DNA of 64,000 bases from Eutreptiella sp. 'Long Island Sound 2002' (Eukaryota; Euglenozoa; Euglenophyceae; Eutreptiales; Eutreptiaceae). Both the position numbers and the translations under genes were made by a program. The notes under the pieces were generated by a model. That model was not told where the DNA came from and made no database searches. It saw only the letters and a program-made list of their open reading frames with translations. Below, piece after piece: positions 50,726 to 63,141 of the stretch. Position 1 is the first letter of the stretch, and each line of letters starts with the position of its first letter. The stretch spans positions 9,137,913 to 9,201,912 of the forward strand of contig OZ038380.1 in NCBI GenBank assembly GCA_964036045.1, read 5' to 3'.

Positions 50726-53510
50726 CCGAGCCAGGTTTGGGGCATAGTGGCCACAATGTGGGGCACAAACTGTGAGTGCAGCATTGCCGCAAAAAACATA
50801 CGGTGAGGCCCCAGTTTTGTGTGTAATAATGATTTACCACAGTCCAATCATGACTTCTGCACAAAAACTGCATGGCCAAGACCGAGCCAGTTTTGGGGCA
50901 CAGTGGCCACAATGTGGGGCACAAACTGTGAGTGCAGCATTGCCGCAAAAAACACATGGTTAGACCCCAGTTTTGTGTGTAATAATGATTTACCACAGTC
51001 CAATCATGACTTCTGCACAAAAACTGCATGGCCAAGACCGAGCCAGTTTTGGGGCATAGTGGCCACAATGTGGGGCACAAACTGTGAGTGCAGCATTGCC
51101 GCAAAAAACATACGGTGAGGCCCCAGTTTTGTGTGTAATAATGATTTACCACAGTCCAATCATGACTTCTGCACAAAAACTGCATGGCCAAGACCGAGCC
51201 AGTTTTGGGGCATAGTGGCCACAATGTGGGGCACAAACTGTGAGTGCAGCATTGCCGCAAAAAACATACGGTGAGGCCCCAGTTTTGTGTGTAATAATGA
51301 TTTACCACAGTCCAATCATGACTTCTGCACAAAAACTGCATGGCCAAGACCGAGCCAGTTTCGGGGCATAGTGGCCACAATGTGCGGCACAAACTGTGAG
51401 TGCAGCATTGCCGCAAAAAACATACGGTGAGGCCCCAGTTTTGTGTGTAATAATGATTTACCACAGTCCAATCATGACTTCTGCACAAAAACTGCATGGC
51501 CAAGACCGAGCCAGTTTTGGGGCATAGTGGCCACAATGTGCGGCACAAACTGTGAGTGCAGCATTGCCGCAAAAAACATACGGTGAGGCCCCAGTTTTGT
51601 GTGTAAAAATGATTTACCACAGTCCAATCATGACTTCTGCACAAAAACTGCATGGCCAAGACCGAGCCAGTTTTGGGGCACAGTGGCCACAATGAGGTGC
51701 ACAAACAGTGAGTGCAGCATTGCCGCAAAATACACATGGTTAGACCCCAGTTTTGTGTGCAATAATGATTTACCACAGTCCGACTATGACTTCTGCACAA
51801 AGGCTGCATGGCCAAGACCGAGCCAGTTTTGGGGCACAGTGGCCACAATGTGGGGCAGGAACTGTGAGTGCAGCATTGCCGCAAAAAACACATGGTGAGA
51901 CCCCAGTTTTGTGTGTAATAATGATTTACCACAGTCCAACCATGACTTCTGCACAAAAACTGCATGGCCAAGACCGAGCCAGTTTTGGGGCATAGTGGCC
52001 ACAATGTGGGGCAGAAACTGTGAGTGCAGCATTGCCGCAAAAAACATACGGTGAGGCCCCAGTTTTGTGTGTAATAATGATTCACCACAGTCCAATCATG
52101 ACTTCTGCACAAAGGCTGCATGGCCAAGACCGAGCCAGTTTTGGGGCACAGTGGCCACAATGTGGGGCACAAACAGTGAGTGCAGCATTGCCGCAAAAAG
52201 CACGTGGTGAGACCCCAGTTTTGTGTGTAATAATGATTTACCACAGTCGAACCATGACTTCTGCACAAAAACTGCATGGCCAAGACCGAGCCAGGTTTGG
52301 GGCATAGTGGCCACAATGTGGGGCACAAACTGTGAGTGCAGCATTGCCGCAAAAAACATACGGTGAGGCCCCAGTTTTGTGTGTAATAATGATTTACCAC
52401 AGTCCAATCATGACTTCTGCACAAAAACTGCATGGCCAAGACCGAGCCAGTTTTGGGGCACAGTGGCCACAATGTGGGGCACAAACTGTGAGTGCAGCAT
52501 TGCCGCAAAAAACACATGGTTAGACCCCAGTTTTGTGTGTAATAATGATTTACCACAGTCCAATCATGACTTCTGCACAAAAACTGCATGGCCAAGACCG
52601 AGCCAGTTTTGGGGCATAGTGGCCACAATGTGGGGCACAAACTGTGAGTGCAGCATTGCCGCAAAAAACATACGGTGAGGCCCCAGTTTTGTGTGTAATA
52701 ATGATTTACCACAGTCCAATCATGACTTCTGCACAAAAACTGCATGGCCAAGACCGAGCCAGTTTTGGGGCATAGTGGCCACAATGTGGGGCACAAACTG
52801 TGAGTGCAGCATTGCCGCAAAAAACATACGGTGAGGCCCCAGTTTTGTGTGTAATAATGATTTACCACAGTCCAATCATGACTTCTGCACAAAAACTGCA
52901 TGGCCAAGACCGAGCCAGTTTCGGGGCATAGTGGCCACAATGTGCGGCACAAACTGTGAGTGCAGCATTGCCGCAAAAAACATACGGTGAGGCCCCAGTT
53001 TTGTGTGTAATAATGATTTACCACAGTCCAATCATGACTTCTGCACAAAAACTGCATGGCCAAGACCGAGCCAGTTTTGGGGCATAGTGGCCACAATGTG
53101 CGGCACAAACTGTGAGTGCAGCATTGCCGCAAAAAACATACGGTGAGGCCCCAGTTTTGTGTGTAAAAATGATTTACCACAGTCCAATCATGACTTCTGC
53201 ACAAAAACTGCATGGCCAAGACCGAGCCAGTTTTGGGGCACAGTGGCCACAATGAGGTGCACAAACAGTGAGTGCAGCATTGCCGCAAAATACACATGGT
53301 TAGACCCCAGTTTTGTGTGCAATAATGATTTACCACAGTCCGACTATGACTTCTGCACAAAGGCTGCATGGCCAAGACCGAGCCAGTTTTGGGGCACAGT
53401 GGCCACAATGTGGGGCAGGAACTGTGAGTGCAGCATTGCCGCAAAAAACACATGGTGAGACCCCAGTTTTGTGTGTAATAATGATTTACCACAGTCCAAC
53501 CATGACTTCT
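50345..53510 (+). repeat. 10-mer higher-order repeat, two copies, period 1,560 bp
   Basis: About 50,345-51,950 is repeated at 51,905-53,510. Shared markers are gccaggtttgg, gtttcggggc, gtgtaaaaatg, aatgaggtgc, cagtccgactatg and gggcaggaac. Differences seen are gattt versus gattc (near 52,082) and cacaaac versus cagaaac in the monomer near 50,455/52,015. Confidence 0.8.
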
Positions 53511-56500
53511 GCACAAAGGCTGCATGGCCAAGACCGAGCCAATTTTGGAGCATTGTGACCACAATGTGGGGCACAAACAGTGAGTGCAGCATTGCCGCAA
53601 AATACACATGGTGAGACCCCAGTTTTGTGTGCAATAATGACTCACCACAGTCCAACCATGACTTCTGCACAAAGGCTGCATGGCCAAGACCGAGCCAGTT
53701 TTGGAGCATTGTGACCACAATGTGGGGCACAAACTGTGAGTGCAGCATTGCCGCAAAAAACACATGGTGAGACCCCAGTTTTGTTTGCAATAATGATTTA
53801 CCACAGTCCAACCATGACTTCTGCACAAAAACTGCATGGCCAAGACCGAGCCAGTTTTGGGGCATAGTGGCCACAATGTGGGGCCCAAACAGTGAGTGCA
53901 GCATTGCCGCAAAAAACACATGGTTAGACCCCAGTTTTGTGTGTAATAATGATTTACCACAGTCCAATCATGACTTCTGCACAAAAACTGCATGGCCAAG
54001 ACCGAGCCAGTTTTGGGGCACAGTGGCCACAATGTGGGGCACAAACTGTGAGTGCAGCATTGCCGCAAATAACACATGGTGAGACCCCAGTTTTGTGTGT
54101 AATAATGATTTACCACAGTCCAATCATGACTTCTGCACAAAGCCTGCATGGCCAAGACCGAGCCAGTTTTGGAGCATTGTGACCACAATGTGGGGCACAA
54201 ACAGTGAGTGCAGCATTGCCGCAAAAAACACATGGTGTGACCCCAGTTTTGTGTGCAATAATGATTTACCACAGTCCAATCATGACTTCTGCACAAAGGC
54301 TGCATGGCCAAGACCGAGCCAGTTTTGGGGCATAGTGGCCACAATGTGGGGCACAAACTGTGAGTGCAGCATTGCCGCAAATAACACATGGTGAGACCCC
54401 AGTTTTGTGTGTAATAATGATTTACCACAGTCCAATCATGACTTCTGCACAAAGCCTGCATGGCCAAGACCGAGCCAGTTTTGAAGCATTGTGACCACAA
54501 TGTGGGGCACAAACAGTGAGTGCAGCATTGCCGCAAAAAACATACGGTGAGGCCCCAGTTTTGTGTGCAATAATGATTTACCACAGTCCAATCATGACTT
54601 CTGCACAAAAACTGCATGGCCAAGACGGAGCCAGTTTTGGGGCATTGTGGCCACAATGTGGGGCACAAACTGTGAGTGCAGCATTGCCGCAAAAAACATA
54701 CGGTGAGGCCCCAGTTTTGTGTGTAATAATGATTTACCACAGTCCAATCATGACTTCTGCACAAAAACTGCATGGCCAAGACAGAGCCAGTTTTGGGGCA
54801 CAGTGGCCACAATGTGGGGCAGGAACTGTGAGTGCAGCATTGCCGCAAAAAGCACGTGGTGAGACCCCAGTTTTGTGTGTAATAATGATTTACCACAGTC
54901 CAACCATGACTTCTGCACAAAAACTGCATGGCCAAGACCGAGCCAGTTTTGGGGCATAGTGGCCACAATTTGGGGCACAAACTGTGAGTGCAGCATTGCC
55001 GCAAAAAACATACGGTGAGGCCCCAGTTTTGTGTGTAATAATGATTTACCACAGTCCAATCATGACTTCTGCACAAAAACTGCATGGCCAAGACCGAGCC
55101 AGTTTTGGGGCACAGTGGCCACAATGTGGGGCACAAACTGTGAGTGCAGCATTGCCGCAAAAAACACATGGTTAGACCCCAGTTTTGTGTGTAATAATGA
55201 TTTACCACAGTCCAATCATGACTTCTGCACAAAAACTGCATGGCCAAGACCGAGCCAGTTTTGGGGCATAGTGGCCACAATGTGGGGCACAAACTGTGAG
55301 TGCAGCATTGCCGCAAAAAACATACGGTGAGGCCCCAGTTTTGTGTGTAATAATGATTTACCACAGTCCAATCATGACTTCTGCACAAAAACTGCATGGC
55401 CAAGACCGAGCCAGCTTTGGGGCATAGTGGCCACAATGTGGGGCACAAACTGTGAGTGCAGCATTGCCGCAAAAAACATACGGTGAGGCCCCAGTTTTGT
55501 GTGTAATAATGATTTACCACAGTCCAATCATGACTTCTGCACAAAAACTGCATGGCCAAGACCGAGCCAGTTTTGGGGCATAGTGGCCACAATGTGCGGC
55601 ACAAACTGTGAGTGCAGCATTGCCGCAAAAAACATACGGTGAGGCCCCAGTTTTGTGTGTAATAATGATTTACCACAGTCCAATCATGACTTCTGCACAA
55701 AAACTGCATGGCCAAGACCGAGCCAGTTTTGGGGCATAGTGGCCACAATGTGCGGCACAAACTGTGAGTGCAGCATTGCCGCAAAAAACATACGGTGAGG
55801 CCCCAGTTTTGTGTGTAATAATGATTTACCACAGTCCAATCATGACTTCTGCACAAAAACTGCATGGCCAAGACCGAGCCAGTTTTGGGGCACAGTGGCC
55901 ACAATGTGGTGCACAAACAGTGAGTGCAGCATTGCCGCAAAATACACATGGTTAGACCCCTGTTTTGTGTGTAATAATGATTTACCACAGTCCAATCATG
56001 ACTTCTGCACAAAAACTGCATGGCCAAGACCGAGCCAGTTTTGGGGCATAGTGGCCACAATGTGGGGCACAAACTGTGAGTGCAGCATTGCCGCAAAAAA
56101 CATACATACGGTGAGGCCCCAGTTTTGTGTGTAATAATGATTTGCCACAGTCCAATCATGACTTCTGCACAAAAGCTGCATGGCCAAGACCGAGCCAGTT
56201 TTGGGGCATAGTGGCCACAATGTGGGGCACAAACTGTGAGTGCAGCATTGCCGCAAAAAACATACGGTGAGGCCCCAGTTTTGTGTGTAATAATGATTTA
56301 CCACAGTCCAATCATGACTTCTGCACAAAAACTGCATGGCCAAGACCGAGCCAGTTTTGGGGCATAGTGGCCACAATGTGCGGCACAAACTGTGAGTGCA
56401 GCATTGCCGCAAAAAACATACGGTGAGGCCCCAGTTTTGTGTGTAATAATGATTTACCACAGTCCAATCATGACTTCTGCACAAAAACTGCATGGCCAAG

Positions 56501-59500
56501 ACCGAGCCAGTTTTGGGGCATAGTGGCCACAATGTGCGGCACAAACTGTGAGTGCAGCATTGCCGCAAAAAACATACGGTGAGGCCCCAGTTTTGTGTGT
56601 AATAATGATTTACCACAGTCCAATCATGACTTCTGCACAAAAACTGCATGGCCAAGACCGAGCCAGTTTTGGGGCACAGTGGCCACAATGTGGTGCACAA
56701 ACAGTGAGTGCAGCATTGCCGCAAAATACACATGGTTAGACCCCAGTTTTGTGTGCAATAATGATTTACCACAGTCCAATCATGACTTCTGCACAAAGGC
56801 TGCATGGCCAAGACCGAGCCAGTTTTGGGGCACAGTGGCCACAATGTGGGGCAGGAACTGTGAGTGCAGCATTGCCGCAAAAAACACATGGTGAGACCCC
56901 AGTTTTGTGTGTAATAATGATTTACCACAGTCCAACCATGACTTCTGCACAAAGGCTGCATGGCCAAGACCGAGCCAGTTTTGGAGCATTGCGACCACAA
57001 TGTGGGGCACAAACAGTGAGTGCAGCATTGCCGCAAAATACACATGGTGAGACCCCAGTTTTGTGTGCAATAATGACTCACCACAGTCCAATCATGACTT
57101 CTGCACAAAGGCTGCATGGCCAAGACCGAGCCAGTTTTGGAGCATTGTGACCACAATGTGGGGCACAAACTGTGAGTGCAGCATTGCCGCAAAAAACACA
57201 TGGTGAGACCCCAGTTTTGTTTGCAATAATGATTTACCACAGTCCAACCATGACTTCTGCACAAAAACTGCATGGCCAAGACCGAGCCAGTTTTGGGGCA
57301 TAGTGGCCACAATGTGGGGCCCAAACAGTGAGTGCAGCATTGCCGCAAAAAACACATGGTTAGACCCCAGTTTTGTGTGTAATAATGATTTACCACAGTC
57401 CAATCATGACTTCTGCACAAAAACTGCATGGCCAAGACCGAGCCAGTTTTGGGGCATAGTGGCCACAATGTGGGGCACAAACTGTGAGTGCAGCATTGCC
57501 GCAAAAAACATACGGTGAGGCCCCAGTTTTGTGTGTAATAATGATTTACCACAGTCCAATCATGACTTCTGCACAAAAACTGCATGGCCAAGACCGAGCC
57601 AGTTTTGGGGCATAGTGGCCACAATGTGGGGCACAAACTGTGAGTGCAGCATTGCCGCAAAATACACATGGTTAGACCCCAGTTTTGTGTGTAATAATGA
57701 TTTACCACAGTCCAATCATGACTTCTGCACCAAGGCTGCATGGCCAAGACCGAGCCAGTTTTGGGGCATAGTGGCCACAATGTGGGGCACAAACTGTGAG
57801 TGCAGCATTGCCGCAAAAAACATACGGTGAGGCCCCAGTTTTGTGTGTAATAATGATTTACCACAGTCCAATCATGACTTCTGCACAAAAACTGCATGGC
57901 CAAGACCGAGCCAGTTTTGGGGCATAGTGGCCACAATGTGGGGCACAAACTGTGAGTGCAGCATTGCCGCAAAAAAATACGGTGAGGCCCCAGTTTTGTG
58001 TGTAATAATGATTTACCACAGTCCAATCATGACTTCTGCACAAAAACTGCATGGCCAAGACCGAGCCAGTTTTGGGGCATAGTGGCCACAATGTGCGGCA
58101 CAAACTGTGAGTGCAGCATTGCCGCAAAAAACATACGGTGAGGCCCCAGTTTTGTGTGTAATAATGATTTACCACAGTCCAATCATGACTTCTGCACAAA
58201 AACTGCATGGCCAAGACCGAGCCAGTTTTGGGGCATAGTGGCCACAATGTGCGGCACAAACTGTGAGTGCAGCATTGCCGCAAAAAACATACGGTGAGGC
58301 CCCAGTTTTGTGTGTAATAATGATTTACCACAGTCCAATCATGACTTCTGCAAAAAAACTGCATGGCCAAGACCGAGCCAGTTTTGGGGCACAGTGGCCA
58401 CAATGTGGTGCACAAACAGTGAGTGCAGCATTGCCGCAAAATACACATGGTTAGACCCCAGTTTTGTGTGCAATAATGATTTACCACAGTCCAACCATGA
58501 CTTCTGCACAAAGGCTGCATGGCCAAGACCGAGCCAGTTTTGGGGCACAGTGGCCACAATGTGGGGCAGGAACTGTGAGTGCAGCATTGCCGCAAAATAC
58601 ACATGGTGAGACCCCAGTTTTGTGTGTAATAATGATTTACCACAGTCCAACCATGACTTCTGCACAAAAACTGCATGGCCAAGACCGAGCCAGTTTTGGG
58701 GCATAGTGGCCACAATGTGGGGCCCAAACAGTGAGTGCAGCATTGCCGCAAAAAACACATGGTTAGACCCCAGTTTTGTGTGTAATAATGATTTACCACA
58801 GTCCAATCATGACTTCTGCACAAAAACTGCATGGCCAAGACCGAGCCAGTTTTGGGGCATAGTGGCCACAATGTGGGGCACAAACTGTGAGTGCAGCATT
58901 GCCGCAAAAAACATACGGTGAGGCCCCAGTTTTGTGTGTAATAATGATTTACCACAGTCCAATCATGACTTCTGCACAAAAACTGCATGGCCAAGACCGA
59001 GCCAGTTTTGGGGCATAGTGGCCACAATGTGCGACACAAACTGTGAGTGCAGCATTGCCGCAAAAAACATACGGTGAGGCCCCAGTTTTGTGTGTAATAA
59101 TGATTTACCACAGTCCAATCATGACTTCTGCACAAAGGCTGCATGGCCAAGACCGAGCCAGTTTTGGGGCATAGTGGCCACAATGTGGGGCACAAACTGT
59201 GAGTGCAGCATTGCCGCAAAAAAAATACGGTGAGACCCCAGTTTTGTGTGTAATAATGATTTACCACAGTCCAATCATGACTTCTGCACAAAAACTGCAT
59301 GGCCAAGACCGAGCCAGTTTTGGGGCACAGTGGCCACAATGTGGTGCACAAACAGTGAGTGCAGCATGGCCGCAAAATACACATGGTTAGACCCCAGTTT
59401 TGTGTGCAATAATGATTTACCACAGTCCGACTATGACTTCTGCACAAAGGCTGCACGGCCAAGACCGAGCCAGTTTTGGGGCACAGTGGCCACAATGTGG

Positions 59501-60360
59501 GGCAGGAACTGTGAGTGCAGCATTGCCGCAAAAAACACATGGTGAGACCCCAGTTTTGTGTGTAATAATGATTTACCACAGTCCAACCATGACTTCTGCA
59601 CAAAGGCTGCATGGCCAAGACCGAGCCAGTTTTGGAGCATTGTGACCACAATGTGGGGCACAAACAGTGAGTGCAGCATTGCCGCAAAATACACATGGTG
59701 AGACCCCAGTTTTGTGTGCAATAATGATTCACCACAGTCCAATCATGACTTCTGCACAAAGGCTGCATGGCCAAGACCGAGCCAGTTTTGGAGCATTGTG
59801 ACCACAATGTGGGGCACAAACTGTGAGTGCAGCATTGCCGCAAAAAACACATGGTGAGACCCCAGTTTTGCTTGCAATAATGATTTACCACAGTCCAACC
59901 ATGACTTCTGCACAAAAACTGCATGGCCAAGACCGAGCCAGTTTTGGAGCATTGTGACCACAATGTGGGGCACAAACAGTGAGTGCAGCATTGCCGCAAA
60001 AAACACATGGTGTGACCCCAGTTTTGTGTGCAATAATGATTTACCACAGTCCAATCATGACTTCTGCACAAAGGCTGCATGGCCAAGACCGAGCCAGTTT
60101 TGGAGCATTGTGACCACGATGTGGGGCACAAACTGTGAGTGCAGCATTGCCGCAAAAAACACATGGTGAGACCCCAGTTTTGTGTGTAATAATGATTTAC
60201 CACAGTCCAATCATGACTTCTGCACAAAAACTGCATGGCCAAGACCGAGCCAGTTCTGGGGCATAGTGGCCACAATGTGGGGCACAAAGTGTGAGTGCAG
60301 CATTGCCGCAAAAAACATACGGTGAGGCCCCAGTTTTGTGTGTAATAATGATTTACCACA
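53511..60360 (+). repeat. Class C domain with recurrent tggtgcac/tacacatgg/gcaggaac cassette
   Basis: Class C monomers are interrupted by a recurring cassette whose members carry tggtgcac, then aatacacatggttag, then gggcaggaac one monomer later. Cassettes start near 55,909, 56,694, 58,408 and 59,340. In the neighbouring HORs they start near 51,694, 53,254, 61,372, 62,461 and 63,553. The gggcaggaac variant was not seen left of 51.8 kb. A separate marker, ggggcccaaacag, occurs near 53,881, 57,317, 58,720 and 63,088. Confidence 0.7.
56101..56108 (+). repeat. 4-bp tandem duplication (cata twice), the largest indel in the window
   Basis: Normal monomers read acatacgg; here the sequence is acatacatacgg, adding 4 bp and shifting the repeat phase. 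It is the only length change above 1 bp that I found in about 410 monomers. It looks like replication slippage. Confidence 0.85.
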
Positions 60361-62490
60361 GTCCAATCATGACTTCTGCGCAAAAACTGCATGGCCAAGA
60401 CCGAGCCAGTTTTGGGGCACAGTGGCCACAATGTGGGGCACAAACAGTGAGTGCAGCATTGACGCAAAAAGCACGTGGTGAGACCCCAGTTTTGTGTGTA
60501 ATAATGATTTACCACAGTCCAACCATGACTTCTGCACAAAAACTGCATGGCCAAGACCGAGCCAGTTTTGGGGCATAGTGGCCACAATTTGGGGCACAAA
60601 CTGTGAGTGCAGCATTGCCGCAAAAAACATACGGTGAGGCCCCAGTTTTGTGTGTAATAATGATTTACCACAGTCCAATCATGACTTCTGCACAAAAACT
60701 GCATGGCCAAGACCGAGCCAGTTTTGGGGCACAGTGGCCACAATGTGGGGCACAAACTGTGAGTGCAGCATTGCCGCAAAAAACACATGGTTAGACCCCA
60801 GTTTTGTGTGTAATAATGATTTACCACAGTCCAATCATGACTTCCGCACAAAAACTGCATGGCCAAGACCGAGCCAGTTTTGGGGCATAGTGGCCACAAT
60901 GTGGGGCACAAACTGTGAGTGCAGCATTGCCGCAAAAAACATACGGCGAGGCCCCAGTTTTGTGTGTAATAATGATTTACCACAGTCCAATCATGACTTC
61001 TGCACAAAAACTGCATGGCCAAGACCGAGCCAGTTTTGGGGCATAGTGGCCACAATGTGCGGCACAAACTGTGAGTGCAGCATTGCCGCAAAAAACATAC
61101 GGTGAGGCCCCAGTTTTGTGTGTAATAATGATTTACCACAGTCCAATCATGACTTCTGCACAAGAACTGCATGGCCAAGACCGAGCCAGTTTTGGGGCAT
61201 AGTGGCCACAATGTGCGGCACAAACTGTGAGTGCAGCAGTGCCGCAAAAAACATACGGTGAGGCCCCAGTTTTGTGTGTAATAATGATTTACCACAGTCC
61301 AATCATGACTTCTGCACAAAAACTGCATGGCCAAGACCGAGCCAGTTTTGGGGCACAGTGGCCACAATGTGGTGCACAAACAGTGAGTGCAGCATTGCCG
61401 CAAAAAACTTACGGTTAGACCCCAGTTTTGTGTGCAATAATGATTTACCACAGTCCAATCATGACTTCTGCGCAAAAACTGCATGGCCAAGACCGAGCCA
61501 GTTTTGGGGCACAGTGGCCACAATGTGGGGCACAAACAGTGAGTGCAGCATTGACGCAAAAAGCACGTGGTGAGACCCCAGTTTTGTGTGTAATAATGAT
61601 TTACCACAGTCCAACCATGACTTCTGCACAAAAACTGCATGGCCAAGACCGAGCCAGTTTGGGGGCATAGTGGCCACAATTTGGGGCACAAACTGTGAGT
61701 GCAGCATTGCCGCAAAAAACATACGGTGAGGCCCCAGTTTTGTGTGTAATAATGATTTACCACAGTCCAATCATGACTTCTGCACAAAAACTGCATGGCC
61801 AAGACCGAGCCAGTTTTGGGGCACAGTGGCCACAATGTGGGGCACAAACTGTGAGTGCAGCATTGCCGCAAAAAACACATGGTTAGACCCCAGCTTTGTG
61901 TGTAATAATGATTTACCACAGTCCAATCATGACTTCCGCACAAAAACTGCATGGCCAAGACCGAGCCAGTTTTGGGGCATAGTGGCCACAATGTGGGGCA
62001 CAAACTGTGAGTGCAGCATTGCCGCAAAAAACATACGGCGAGGCCCCAGTTTTGTGTGTAATAATGATTTACCACAGTCCAATCATGACTTCTGCACAAA
62101 AACTGCATGGCCAAGACCGAGCCAGTTTTGGGGCATAGTGGCCACAATGTGCGGCACAAACTGTGAGTGCAGCATTGCCGCAAAAAACATACGGTGAGGC
62201 CCCAGTTTTGTGTGTAATAATGATTTACCACAGTCCAATCATGACTTCTGCACAAGAACTGCATGGCCAAGACCGAGCCAGTTTTGGGGCATAGTGGCCA
62301 CAATGTGCGGCACAAACTGTGAGTGCAGCAGTGCCGCAAAAAACATACGGTGAGGCCCCAGTTTTGTGTGTAATAATGATTTACCACAGTCCAATCATGA
62401 CTTCTGCACAAAAACTGCATGGCCAAGACCGAGCCAGTTTTGGGGCACAGTGGCCACAATGTGGTGCACAAACAGTGAGTGCAGCATTGC
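60360..62490 (+). repeat. 7-mer higher-order repeat, two copies, period 1,092 bp
   Basis: About 60,360-61,400 is repeated at 61,452-62,490. Shared markers include tctgcgcaaaaac, attgacgcaaa, cacaatttgggg, gacttccgcac, tacggcgagg, acaagaactgc and gcagcagtgcc. The only changes seen were the second copy's tttgggggc and ccagctttg. Confidence 0.8.
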
Positions 62491-63141
62491 CGCAAAATAC
62501 ACATGGTTAGACCCCAGTTTTGTGTGCAATAATGATTTACCACAGTCCGACTATGACTTCTGCACAAAGGCTGCATGGCCAAGACCGACCCAGTTTTGGG
62601 GCACAGTGGCCACAATGTGGGGCAGGAACTGTGAGTGCAGCATTGCCGCAAAAAGCACGTGGTGAGACCCCAGTTTTGTGTGTAATAATGATTTACCACA
62701 GTCCAACCATGACTTCTGCACAAAAACTGCATGGCCAAGACCGAGCCAGTTTTGGGGCATAGTGGCCACAATTTGGGGCACAAACTGTGAGTGCAGCATT
62801 GCCGCAAAAAACATACGGTGAGGCCCCAGTTTTGTGTGTAATAATGATTTACCACAGTCCAACCATGACTTCTGCACAAAGGCTGCATGGCCAAGACCGA
62901 GCCAGTTTTGGAGCATTGTGACCACAATGTGGGGCACAAACAGTGAGTGCAGCATTGCCGCAAAATACACATGGTGAGACCCCAGTTTTGTTTGCAATAA
63001 TGATTTACCACAGTCCAACCATGACTTCTGCACAAAAACTGCATGGCCAAGACCGAGCCAGTTTTGGGGCATAGTGGCCACAATGTGGGGCCCAAACAGT
63101 GAGTGCAGCATTGCCGCAAAAAACACATGGTTAGACCCCAG

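Noticed and set aside
53638-53644. Perfect AP-1 site TGACTCA, also at 57,074-57,080
   Set aside because: It arises from one or two substitutions in taatgatttacc within a related pair of HOR copies, and is absent from almost all monomers; nothing else supports regulation.
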